A DNA stretch of 19,718 bases from JBBRYB01 sp038238115 (GTDB lineage Bacteria; Actinomycetota; Actinomycetes; Propionibacteriales; Nocardioidaceae). Below the pieces are notes generated by a model. The model saw nothing but the letters and a program-made list of their open reading frames with translations. It was not told the DNA's origin and made no database searches. Of the stretch, positions 1 through 7,340 are shown one piece after another (position 1 is the first letter of the stretch; every line of letters starts with the position of its first letter). The stretch spans positions 1-19,718 of the forward strand of contig JBBRYB010000050.1 of the NCBI GenBank assembly GCA_038238115.1, in the 5' to 3' direction. The translations under genes were made by a program, and so were the position numbers.

Positions 1-111
1 CGCAGCCGCTCCTACCTGGTCAGCGCCCGCAACCACGGCATCCAAGCCATCGACGCCATCCACAACGCCCTCACCGGCAACCCCTGGCTCCCCACAGTCT
101 CAACGGCCTGA
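1..111 (+). mobile_element. IS66-family transposase, C-terminal tail (5' end outside window)
   Basis: The open frame entering from the left edge runs 36 codons to TGA at 109-111. Its residues (RSYLVSARNHGIQAIDAI, then ALTGNPWLP) match the usual C-terminus of IS66-type (TnpC) transposases, where RSYL-x-A-x-K/R-HG and a GxPWxP tail are typical. Only the tail is visible, so it cannot be said whether the element is intact. It marks the left edge of a transposon-rich, decaying stretch. The family call rests on my memory of the tail motif. Confidence 0.6.
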
Positions 112-131
112 CATCACAGCCCAACCCGTGA

Positions 132-371
132 ATGGACACCCGCAGGGTTCCTGTCAAGAGCATGCAAGGAGTTGCTGCGACCGTAGTCGTGACCGTAGTG
201 CAAGGCACAGTGTGGCTGTCGATCTCACCCCCGTTTACCTGGGAAGCGATTATGGAGCCAGAGAAGGTCGATCAGGTCATCTCTATGCTCGAGCTGGCGC
301 GGCGCGAGGCCGAAAACGTGGCGACCGGCAACCCTCGCGCGGCTATTCGGCGTGGCGCTCTTCCTCAATAA
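132..371 (+). CDS. small hypothetical protein (WLSISPPFTWEAIMEP type)
   Basis: A 79-residue reading frame with the core WLSISPPFTWEAIMEP followed by a KVDQVISMLELARREAE helix. I recall short proteins of this pattern (hydrophobic beta strand, SPPF-WEAIMEPGK, then an amphipathic helix) as common in Pseudonocardiales, with no assigned function. The start is uncertain: ATG 132 has no clear ribosome binding site, and ATG 162 (MQGVAATVV) is an alternative. There are no transmembrane segments and no catalytic motif. It lies 20 bp after the transposase tail in DNA where neighbouring genes of similar type are broken, so it may no longer be expressed. Confidence 0.45.
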   Translation: MDTRRVPVKSMQGVAATVVVTVVQGTVWLSISPPFTWEAIMEPEKVDQVISMLELARREAENVATGNPRAAIRRGALPQ

Positions 372-925
372 CGATGTGCTTCGGATCGAACTTCGGACAC
401 CCGTCGCGCATCACGAACCCCGTCCCGATAGCGCAGGTGCAGGTCCCGGCCAGCCTCGACATCTCCGATCGAACCCTGTTGAGCAGGCACTTCCGCGCGT
501 GTCAAGCCCGCATGTCGCTCATCAGATCAACTACGGGTCAAAGCCCGAGGTTAGGAGGTTTCACTCCCGTATGTCCGGCAACCTGGTCCTTTGCGTCACA
601 TACCTGGCCCGGCAGATCAAAGGCACTGCCGCCATAGAGCAAGCAACCCCGCTGAGGGGCGAGATATGCGGTGGTTTCTCCGATCGCGTGATCATGGTAT
701 GGCTGGTGCTGGTTTGTGCGGCGACCGCCATGGTGCGACCGGGGGCGGCGACGGCGCTGACTGTTGGCCGCCGCTCACGATGCCGACGTAGGCGTCACTT
801 GCGATGCAGATGTGAATCGGGCATCTCGGGCGGTGTTGGTCGGCGCGGTGGCGTCCTGGTCGTCGCGGTGCCGCGTACCCCCGCCGCCGGCCTTGCCCAC
901 CACCTCGACCGGGGATGAACATGCC
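372..925. other. gene-poor stretch, no convincing coding sequence
   Basis: Several overlapping frames are open here, but none has family-like composition plus a good start. A frame from ATG 666 has a weak GGGGCGAG upstream and encodes a 41-residue Gly-rich peptide. An overlapping frame near 694 begins with a hydrophobic run (MVWLVLVCAATAM) but continues into an Arg-rich low-complexity tail. I see decayed DNA rather than a gene. Confidence 0.4.
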
Positions 926-1090
926 ATGAGCGCGGATCCCATCGGCGAGTCGATGCGCCGGACTGATGACGACGTGCTGGGAAGACTCGCCGCCATTGAC
1001 CACCGTCTTCACCAGATATCGACCCAGCTCGCCACCATGGGCAAGTTGCTCAGTCGACTCGACGAGATCTGCACAACTTCGAAACACTGA
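926..1090 (+). CDS. small hypothetical protein, helical/coiled-coil
   Basis: Fifty-four codons from ATG 926. After a polar N-terminus (MSADPIGESMRR) the rest is one long predicted amphipathic helix: VLGRLAAIDHRLHQISTQL, then ATMGKLLSRLDEI, with hydrophobic residues spaced in heptads. A GGGG stretch about 11 nt upstream could act as a weak ribosome binding site. The frame is open further upstream to 764, but that part is low-complexity Ala/Arg and was not included. I do not recognise the family. A short coiled coil of this sort could be an oligomerisation or regulatory peptide, which is inference only. Confidence 0.4.
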   Translation: MSADPIGESMRRTDDDVLGRLAAIDHRLHQISTQLATMGKLLSRLDEICTTSKH

Positions 1091-1200
1091 TCGGGTCGCT
1101 CGGGTAGGCGGGGCCGATCTGAACGGCCGCGTTCCTAGCGCCGGTTCCAGTCGGTGCGTACGTGATCGACGGGCGGGTCAGCACAGGGAGGGCCAACCCC

Positions 1201-1427
1201 ATGGGAAGACACCGGCGCCACGCGGCGCACACCCAGATGCCCGAGCAGCGCGGCCGCGCCCGGTCGGAATCACCGACGCGTACACCCACGTGGAGCACGT
1301 GGTGAGCGACGAGTCGGTGATGGCGCATCGCCACTCGGGCCGCTACCTCGCGTTGTGTGGAGTCGAGGTGCTCGCCGCGAGCTTGACCGATCCGGGGCGT
1401 CGTCGCTGTTCGGAGTGCGCGCGGTGA
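1201..1427 (+). pseudogene. small actinobacterial hypothetical, apparently frameshifted
   Basis: A strong AGGGAGGG precedes ATG 1201, which opens MGRHRRHAAHTQMPEQRG but hits a stop after about 34 codons. The typical body of the family (AYTHVEHVVSDESVMAHR, then SGRYLALCGVEVLAASLT and a CSEC ending) sits in the frame one base earlier and ends with TGA at 1425-1427. A single missing base (or two extra) between about 1240 and 1290 would join them. I recall small Pseudonocardiales proteins with a GRYLALCG core and a C-terminal CxxC, function unknown. If there is no frameshift, an internal GTG could start a roughly 45-residue product. Confidence 0.45.
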
Positions 1428-1576
1428 ACGCGTGGACGGATTGCGGTCCCCGTCCGACATGAGTGCACCCGTGGAGGGGCGAGTGGAGCGGCATCAAGAT
1501 TGACTCGCGCTGAGCGTCGAGCACATCTGCATCCAGCCAGAGCAACCGCGTGACCTGCTGCTCGCCGGGACGGCTG

Positions 1577-1853
1577 ATGGATAGCCCGGAGGTCGCGGCG
1601 GCCATGCGGTTGCTGGATATTGCCAAGGACCGGGGATTCACCTTCGAGCGGATCGCGCCCGGTGAGGACGGGCCGCTGCGAGGCGTGCGGGAAACCGTCG
1701 AGTGGCAAGACGAGATCTACCTCGGCGGGTTCGCCGACTCATGCGCAGCGGTCCGGCGCCGCCGCTGGTCACTGGTCGTGCCCGGCGGGCTGCCGGTGGC
1801 CAAGCAGGTGCGGGGCCGTGCTGCACACCGTGGTGCGCGACTGGCCCACCTAA
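1577..1853 (+). pseudogene. small actinobacterial hypothetical, frameshifted near its 3' end
   Basis: From ATG 1577 the frame encodes MDSPEVAAAMRLLDIAKDRG, an RIAPGEDGPLRGVRE segment, an EW-DEIYLGGFADSC segment and WSLVVPGGLPVAKQV. After about 1815 the sensible continuation (AVLHTVVRDWPT, stop at 1851-1853) is found in a different frame, so one indel separates the body from the last 12 residues. The charged-helix/EDGPLRGVRE/VPGGLPV layout is one I associate with a short conserved actinobacterial protein of unknown role, often near the SDESVMAHR-type gene seen just upstream. Function unknown; decay is likely because its neighbours are broken too. Confidence 0.5.
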
Positions 1854-2086
1854 CGTGACCCCCCGGCCGGGTCTCCTTGGTGAGCGGGGCGGACCCCGAC
1901 GCTTCGGCTCCCGGCGCCCCCGGCCCGGGTTCCCCTGAGATACCGTCGTGGTCGCTCACGTATAAGGCGACTCCGCAGGAGACGTTGCGGGTGACGTCGG
2001 TCGGGGTGGAGGCGGCGGTGGAGGTACTTGCCGCTTACTCGCACTCGACGCAAAGCGCTGATCTGCCGCTTTGCATACGGAAAACC

Positions 2087-2250
2087 ATGGACCTGAAATA
2101 GCTGGCCTACTTCCTGGCCAGTGGCCGAGGAGCGGTCACTCGCCCGGCCGCGGCCCGGCTACACGTCAGCCAGCCGCCGCTCTCCGCCTAGCCGGCCCGC
2201 CTGGACGCTGAGGGCAGCTCAAGCTCCCCTCGCCCGGACCGTAGTGACAG
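2087..2250 (+). pseudogene. LysR-family regulator, N-terminal HTH relic with stop codons
   Basis: ATG 2087 opens MDLK then TAG, followed in frame by LAYFLASG, an AAARLHVSQPPLSA segment and a second TAG, then a degraded ARLDAEG. This is the standard LysR opening (MDLxQLxYFLxV...AAxxLHVSQPPLSxQ...LExELG) with two in-frame stops. The helix-turn-helix core is unmistakable, but the effector domain is not recoverable: the sequence from 2251 to 2527 shows only scattered frames. The short AT-richer sequence just before ATG 2087 (GCATACGGAAAACC) may be the old operator. It differs from the LysR at the right edge and is a separate gene. Confidence 0.6.
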
Positions 2251-2527
2251 CATGGTCACCGTGGCAACGCTCGCAACTCGAAACGATCCTCAGCTCTCAA
2301 CGCACTCACTGAGGCCACCACCAGCGCCCAGGCCAGCCTCGCGGCGTCGCCGCTGTCTCGCCATTGAACCGCGTCGCGATAGACGCGCCGACCCGCGACG
2401 ACGAGCAGGTGTTGACGATCCGACGAGCGCGGCATCTACTGCGCGGTGACGCCGGCTCAGATCGATTACGCGCTGAAGGTGGGCACCCGTACTTCGCGAC
2501 CATCTTCCCCGCCGCTCGAGGAGACGT
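2251..2527. other. unassigned sequence between LysR relic and epimerase relic
   Basis: No start codon with a ribosome binding site and no family-like frame. A short protein-like run (GIYCAVTPAQIDYALKVG) near 2430-2485 may be a crumb of a lost gene, but it is too short to assign. Confidence 0.35.
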
Positions 2528-2807
2528 ATGCAGCTCGGTCTGTTCACCGCCTGTCTTCCGTGGCTCACGCTCGACGAGGTCGCTGACTGGGCCGCGTCAG
2601 CCGGCTACGACGCCCTGGAGGTCGCGGCGTGGTCGTCCGGTGGCGACCACCCGCACCATGCCACCCACCTTGTGAGGTGGACGGCCGGCCCATCGACAGC
2701 GAGCGCATCTGGGCGCTGCTCGCCGAGCACGGCCTGGCCTCTCCGCAGTGAGCTGCTACGAGAACAACCTCATCGGCGACCCGGTCGAGCGCCGGCGCGG
2801 ATCAACG
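2528..2807 (+). pseudogene. sugar phosphate isomerase/epimerase (xylose-isomerase-like TIM barrel), truncated and frameshifted
   Basis: A good GAGGAG sits 5 nt before ATG 2528. The N-terminus (MQLGLFTACLPWLTLDEVAD, then AASAGYDALEVAAW) is the first beta-alpha unit typical of AP-endonuclease-2/IolE-type sugar epimerases. The family pattern then hops frame: EVDGRPIDSERIWALLAEHG in the next frame from 2674, AVSCYENNLIGDPVERRR in the third from about 2739, and ARING back in the first near 2795. It stops at about 2807, where transposase sequence begins. The family is usually 270-300 residues, so only about the first third remains. The gene is dead; substrate unknown. Confidence 0.65.
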
Positions 2808-3775
2808 GACGTTCATCGACATTGATTCGCTGCTGCGCCCGGTCTACGGCTACGCCAAACAAGGCGCCAGCTTCGGGCACACCAAGGTCTCGGGCAAGCA
2901 GGTACTGCGCAAAGGCCTCTCGCCGCTGGCCACCACGATCAGCACCCCTATCGCCGCGCCGGTGGTCGCCGGGATCCGGTTGCGCGCGGCCAAGGCCGGC
3001 TCGGGCATGGGCGCAGCCAGCATGATCACCGAGGCCATCACCACCGCCCGAGCTGCGGGCGTGACCGGGGAACTGCTGGTGCGTGGTGATTCGGCCTACG
3101 GCACCAGCGCCGTGATCAAGGCATGCCTCGACGCCGGAGCGCGGTTCTCCGTAGTGCTGACCAAAAACCGGCCGGTGACCGCCACGATCGCCGAGGAGAC
3201 CTGGACACCGGTGCGCTACCCAGGTGCGGTCACCGACCTCGACCCCGGCGAGCTGATCTCCGACGCCGAAGTCGCCGAGGTGGAGTTCACCGCGTTCACC
3301 AGCACCCCCAACCCGGTCACCGCCAGACTGATCGTGCGTCGGATCCGCGACCGCAACCACCAAGACCCACTATTCCCGGTATGGCGTTACCACCCGTTCT
3401 TCACCAACAACACCGAGCCGACCACCGAAGCCGACATCACCCACCGAGGCCACACAATCATCGAGACCACGTTCTCCGACCTCATCAAGGTCCGCTGGCA
3501 CACCTACCCTCCGGCCACTTCGCCGCGAACTCAGCCTGGGCGCTGTGCGCCGCCATAGCCACAACCTGCTGCGCGCGGCAGCAACATTAAGCGGGCGCGC
3601 ATCCGCCCGGGGCGCAACCCTGCGACGCCAACTGGTCACCGTGCCCGCCCGCCTGGTCAAACCGCGGCGACGACCGGTGTTACGGCTGCCCGCGCACTTG
3701 CCCCACGCCCAACCATGGCTCAGCTTGTGGAACAACATCTTCCGCGCGACACACGCCCCACCCGGGCCCGCGTGA
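2808..3775 (+). pseudogene. IS1380-family transposase, 5'-truncated with two frameshifts
   Basis: The sequence from IDIDSLLRPVYGYAKQGASF, KVSGKQVLRKGLSPLATTIS and LLVRGDSAYG through VWRYHPFFTN to HNLLRAAATL and RRQLVTVPARL is the central and C-terminal part of an IS1380-type DDE transposase. The N-terminal part is absent; the open sequence starts in the middle of the first catalytic-Asp region (FIDIDS). The frame changes near 3490 (before GPLAHLPSGHFAANSAW) and again near 3560 (before HNLLRAAA), ending at TGA 3773-3775. It cannot encode an active enzyme. It abuts the epimerase remnant at about 2807, so insertion or a later deletion destroyed both genes. Confidence 0.85.
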
Positions 3776-3924
3776 CCCCCCATCCGACCCGGCGCCCCAG
3801 GCCCGACCACACCGGAGAAGCTGGACAGCCCAGTCAATCAACCACGCCGCCACCAGACCAGTTGATCACCAACCCCAGCGACCACCCAAAACGATCAATG
3901 CTGAAGCTCGTCCACGGATCCAGG
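3776..3924 (+). mobile_element. IS1380 3' non-coding end with probable terminal repeat
   Basis: After the transposase stop the DNA continues non-coding to CCACGGATCCAGG at 3912-3924. Read inward from the end, this starts CCTGGATCC, which agrees with the CC(T/C) termini usual in the IS1380 family. The next four bases, CTTA (3925-3928), would be the target duplication, but the left end of the element is lost, so this cannot be confirmed within the window. The duplicated sequence at 3925 begins exactly here. Confidence 0.45.
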
Positions 3925-3987
3925 CTTAGCCACGCTCGCGGCGCATGTCGGGAAGTACTGGTTCGACGGTGGGTCGATCATGCTCTG
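3925..3987 (+). repeat. repeat A, left copy (inverted partner at 19378-19441)
   Basis: A 63 bp sequence starting CTTAGCCACGCTCGCGG and ending GATCATGCTCTG matches the reverse complement of 19378-19441 with one 1-base gap and two substitutions (about 95% identity). It begins immediately at the putative IS1380 end. No coding sense is evident. Confidence 0.85.
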
Positions 3988-3995
3988 ACTCGGCG

Positions 3996-4094
3996 ATGGA
4001 TGGTGAGCGCCTACCGGAATCTATTCGACCGTCCGCCGACGGGTTACCGCCAGTCAGACACCTTACTATGAGTGCATTAGAAACTCCTTGGTTG
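3996..4094 (+). repeat. repeat B, left copy (direct partner at 19480-19578)
   Basis: Ninety-nine bases beginning ATGGATGGTGAGC and ending CCTTGGTTG align without gaps to 19480-19578 with 13 substitutions (about 87% identity). The differences change the amino acids in the shared open frame as often as not, so it looks non-coding. At the right copy the homology stops where the LysR coding sequence becomes recognisable. Here the following DNA is unrelated. Confidence 0.85.
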
Positions 4095-4213
4095 CGGCCC
4101 TGACGTGCTCTACGTGCGCTTTGCGAGCGAGGGCCAGCTAATCAGCGTGCCACCCCAGCTGCTACGCCTGCTTCCAGACGAACCCCGCGAACGTTGGTGG
4201 TGACCTCACCAAA

Positions 4214-4360
4214 ATGATCAATGAACCCACCCGCCGACTCACCGACCCCCTTGCCTGGTCCCACTGGCGACGTCGACATCAGCACTACGGCGGCTCCTGG
4301 CCCATAGTTGCGCACTTCGGTGCTTCGGTGGCCCACCTGCGAACAGGCATCGTGACCTGA
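4214..4360 (+). pseudogene. transposase C-terminal fragment (WRRRHQ type)
   Basis: A 48-residue frame, MINEPTRRLTDPLAWSHWRR RHQ..., carries the NE-x-RRL...WSxWRRRHQ pattern that I know from the C-termini of IS701-like and related DDE transposases, usually followed by a basic HY motif. Here HY follows directly but the rest does not match. No upstream transposase body is present. This is a relic; the family assignment is tentative. Confidence 0.4.
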
Positions 4361-4392
4361 AGTGTAGGAGTCAAGACGCGGGTTCGTTCAGC

Positions 4393-5739
4393 TCAGTGGC
4401 TTATGGGCTGTCCTGCTGGAGGGTCCTCAGCGAACAGGTCTACTGGTGGGCTCCAGTCGCGGATCTGGTCAGTGGTCATTCCGAACCAACCGGAAATTAT
4501 TTTGACCAGTGCGACCCCGCTCTCGCGGCGGCCTGAGGGTGCGTTGACTTCGAACTGTTCGGTACGGGACCAGACCTCTGCTAGGCCGTTCGAAGTATCC
4601 ATGAGCGGGTCTAGCTGGCGGAAGAATGCGATTATCTCTTCGTGGGTGTGGCTTTCCTTAAGGACGTGGAACACACCAGCGAGTACCCGCCACATCGTTG
4701 CCGAGAGCAATAGAGTCCCGTTTTTGCGCATCTGAGGTATTTCTGCCTGACCGCTCCGCACTGCTGTCAGGCAGGCGAAGGCGGTACTTAGGAGGTCGAG
4801 GTACCGGACTGTCTCCTCGCCGAGCTGCTCTTCAGTTAGTTCGGCTTCCTGCTTGGAGCTGATCCGGCCGATGTAACCGACGGCGATGGTGCGGATAATA
4901 TCGGCGAGGATCTTTGCGCTGATGAGGTTTGAGCTAGTGCCCTCGACGCGGTCCTTCTCGATCTCCAGCCGACCTTTGAGCAGAGGGTGCTCAGTGACCG
5001 ACGAGAGCGCGACTGCTCGGTTGACCACCTTGCGGCTGTCGAACCGAACCTTGACACTCTGCGTCATACCCTTGGCGTTCTGCGCGATGTCGTAGAACAT
5101 TTGCTTGTAGGCGCCCGCGTCATTCTCGACGTAGATGTCGATGGTGAAGGTCGCGTTGGTGAATTCCTGTCGGGCCCGTTTGGCCTGGTCGAGCTGTTCC
5201 CGGGCGTCGTCAAGTCGCATACCCGCGAGGGTGTCGTCGCTGTCTTCGCGCTCTGCGACCTCCTGTTCCAACTCATCGATGCGGATGGTGAGTTCGTTTA
5301 GCTTTCTCGCTACTCCCAGTACCCGATGCTGTCCGTCGAGAATCTTGAAGTGCACCATAGAGCCTCGCTGGACGTGCAGAACGCCGAGGCAGAGCCGGCC
5401 GGGCAGCTCTGCCTTCGCTGTGAAGTACAGGGGTGGCCCGGGTTCCGCAGCAACTTCGTCCACACGAAGTAGTAGCGGTGGGCACACCCAGCTGTCGGGG
5501 TGGGCCGCTACGTAGTCGCCGAACTCTAGTGCGTGCTTTTCGTCTACACGTCGGTTTCCGGGCATCGGTCTCTGTGGGTCGGGGATCGGTAGCGTGAAGG
5601 GCACCTGACCTAGCTGAAGTTGCAGCGTGTAGCGCTCCCTCCGCCCCTGAGGCGCTCGCATGGCGAGGTATGCCTCGTAGCTCTGCGGGCGTGTGACGTC
5701 ACTGAGATCAAGATCCGCCAGGGCCGACGATACCGACAT
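4393..5739 (-). CDS. DGQHR-domain protein (DndB-like)
   Basis: A 448-residue soluble protein with the signature KILDGQHRVLG (DGQHR at 135-139) that defines the DGQHR/DndB-like fold. A charged coiled coil follows at about 146-192 (ELTIRIDELEQEVAERE and onward), then the IYVENDAGAYKQMFYDIAQNAK region (about 202-223), which corresponds to the conserved FxxINxxxK-type stretch of the family. DndB is the regulatory member of DNA phosphorothioation (Dnd) loci, and lone DGQHR proteins occur in defence islands and mobile DNA. No dndA, C, D, E or restriction partners are visible, so a phosphorothioation role is not supported here. GGAGG lies 6 nt before the ATG, giving a confident start, and a plausible promoter sits at 5782-5810. 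No transmembrane segments. It is transcribed away from the biosynthetic genes. Confidence 0.85.
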   Translation of the reverse strand: MSVSSALADLDLSDVTRPQSYEAYLAMRAPQGRRERYTLQLQLGQVPFTLPIPDPQRPMPGNRRVDEKHALEFGDYVAAHPDSWVCPPLLLRVDEVAAEPGPPLYFTAKAELPGRLCLGVLHVQRGSMVHFKILDGQHRVLGVARKLNELTIRIDELEQEVAEREDSDDTLAGMRLDDAREQLDQAKRARQEFTNATFTIDIYVENDAGAYKQMFYDIAQNAKGMTQSVKVRFDSRKVVNRAVALSSVTEHPLLKGRLEIEKDRVEGTSSNLISAKILADIIRTIAVGYIGRISSKQEAELTEEQLGEETVRYLDLLSTAFACLTAVRSGQAEIPQMRKNGTLLLSATMWRVLAGVFHVLKESHTHEEIIAFFRQLDPLMDTSNGLAEVWSRTEQFEVNAPSGRRESGVALVKIISGWFGMTTDQIRDWSPPVDLFAEDPPAGQPISH

Positions 5740-5781
5740 GTGGTCCTCCTGTAGCAGGTTAGCCGTGGTCGCTAGGTGTCT

Positions 5782-5810
5782 ATGATACCCGAGTAGTTGT
5801 TACGTCGGAA
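5782..5810 (-). promoter_or_regulatory. candidate promoter for the DGQHR gene
   Basis: On the minus strand, TTCCGA (5805-5810) and TATCAT (5782-5787) are separated by 17 bp. TATCAT differs from the -10 consensus at one base, while the -35 matches only half. It lies about 45 bp upstream of the start codon, within an unusually AT-rich patch for this window (about 5740-5870). Confidence 0.35.
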
Positions 5811-5943
5811 CTTAGCATAGTATCTGACTTCGACAAGGATTTAACTCGGAAGATAGGTTCTTGCTTGTGACCGTGGTCGTGCTCGTCAGACGAGAAGCGG
5901 ACACAGCGAGTGACCAAATACGGCAGGGGGGTCGAGCACAGGT

Positions 5944-6216
5944 GTGATCACACACGTCGCGTCCGCGCTCCCCGAATGGGCTGTTGGCGTCATTGCGGTG
6001 CTGGTTGCGGGCAGATACTCGCTGCCCAGGGTTCTGCGTGCGCTAGACGACCGCCGCATCGTGAAAACCGCCTGCAAGACGATCGTCACTGAGCGATGTG
6101 CGGTGGAAGCGTTGCGTATTCGGAACTCCCCGTTTCACACTCCCTCGGACGACCGTCAACGGCCAGCCGGGTCACGGACAGCGCTGCCTCCCGTGGAGGG
6201 AGAGTCGGGCGCGTGA
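5944..6216 (+). CDS. small hypothetical protein with one possible membrane segment
   Basis: Ninety codons from GTG 5944. Residues 9-24 (LPEWAVGVIAVLVAGRY) are hydrophobic enough for a single membrane helix or amphipathic anchor, followed by a basic, Cys-containing region (RALDDRRIVKTACKTIVTER) and a Pro/Arg-rich tail. The only ribosome-binding candidate is a GGGGGG run about 13 nt upstream, which is weak. It is divergent from the DGQHR gene. I do not recognise a family. The N-terminal 50 residues look protein-like and the tail does not, so this could be a decayed gene. Confidence 0.35.
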   Translation: MITHVASALPEWAVGVIAVLVAGRYSLPRVLRALDDRRIVKTACKTIVTERCAVEALRIRNSPFHTPSDDRQRPAGSRTALPPVEGESGA

Positions 6217-6554
6217 AGAGATCAGAGGCCCCCTGACACCGACTCCGGGGACGGACTGCCCTGATCCGGCTTGACCGGCGGGCTGCGGACAGACGAGTCC
6301 TCGCAGCTCAGAAGCCTACGATTAACGCAGTAGTAGAACCCTGGCTGTCGCCACGCACGCTGCCGAACTCCTGCAAGATGCCCGCTACGCCACCGGCGCC
6401 GCCCAGCTACGCACCTTCCGCGACGCCGCAGCCCCCCGATGGGCGCCCGGGCACTGCATGTCCGGACCAGTACCTTGGTGGCTTCGCCGCCGAACTTGGG
6501 GTGTTCGTAAGGACGCGCCAAGAAGTGCATGAGCCCGCCAGCGCGCGGTGAACC

Positions 6555-6608
6555 GAGATTGTGGTTGCGACCCAGTTCGGTGTGTCGCGCCAAACCTTGC
6601 ATACCTGA
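6555..6608 (+). pseudogene. helix-turn-helix crumb of an IS481-like transposase
   Basis: Seventeen codons, EIVVATQFGVSRQTLHT, followed by TGA where the family has Trp. The pattern VA-x-x-FGVSRQT-x-x-x-W is the recognition helix at the N-terminus of IS481-type and related transposases. Nothing else of the element is readable on either side. Confidence 0.35.
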
Positions 6609-7016
6609 GGCGGGCCAGCTTGGACACAGACACAACCCAGAGAGGTGACCATGGCAGACCTGCGGATGTCGAGCAGTGGAGTGATCAGCGCGACGCACGG
6701 GCGGTACTGGTCACTGCTGGTGCGTCTCCCGCGCCCGCGAAGTTCACCCGATCGGGGTCGGACATGACGTACTTACCGGACGTTCCTCGTCCTCTTTCAT
6801 ATGGTTGGTGGTTTCGGTCGCCGGACGGAGGAGGGCGTCGAGATGCTGAAGCTGCGGGCACTAGGACGAAGTATTGCCATGGCGGAGCAGAGACAAGATC
6901 CTGGCCGTGATGGAATGGGCTACAACCACCCACGCAACCAGACCCGTGAGCGGGCACCCGTACAGCGGTGTGAGCGCCGGCCGCCTAAACATTCACACCG
7001 GAAAGATTCTTCGAAT

Positions 7017-7054
7017 GTTCGTCACCGCTTGGTGTCACTCGAACGTGGTACAAT
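7017..7054 (+). promoter_or_regulatory. interrupted palindrome next to a -10-like hexamer
   Basis: GTTCG (7017-7021) and CACC (7023-7026) pair with GGTG (7031-7034) and CGAAC (7040-7044). Overlapping the left arm is the tight palindrome CGAA-TG-TTCG (7012-7021). TACAAT (7049-7054), one base off the -10 consensus, follows 4 bp later. This could be an operator/promoter, but it lies about 290 bp before the AraC start, so its target is unclear. Confidence 0.25.
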
Positions 7055-7340
7055 ACAGCGGGTGAGCGACGGGCTAGTGCATCCCCCCACGCGTGGCTTC
7101 GCGTAATTGAATTCGCATCAGAAGAGTTAGTAGAACGATTCAGATACTCGTGACGCCCGCGGCGCGAGGAGCTGATCGCCGCTGCTCAAGCAGCAGGCTC
7201 GGCTGAGCGCGGAGGGGGGTGCCGTGGTGTCGCGCTCGCCGAGGCGTTGTTTGTGGCGCTGCGATCTCGGGTCGACAGCGCGGCACTGGCACGATCGCGT
7301 TGACGAGAGGTGCTGGTTAACCCAAGTAGTGGGAGTATAG

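Larger units (their letters stand above)
6217..7340. other. 1.1 kb gene-poor DNA with gene crumbs, upstream of the AraC gene
   Basis: No intact gene is supported. A protein-like run in one frame at 6341-6460 (HAAELLQDARYATGAAQLRT, then FRDAAAPRW) resembles the end of a lost actinobacterial protein that I cannot name. A transposase HTH crumb lies at 6555-6608. From about 6800 to 7106 a frame is open (MLKLRALGRSIAMAEQ) but lacks a ribosome binding site and ends in low-complexity sequence. The last 230 bp before the AraC start hold TTGACG at 7300-7305 without a convincing -10 partner. Confidence 0.4.

Noticed and set aside
4381..4440. tRNA-like string (GGTTCGTTCAGCTCAGTGG)
   Set aside because: It covers the 3' end of the DGQHR coding sequence and does not fold into a cloverleaf with an anticodon arm and T arm.
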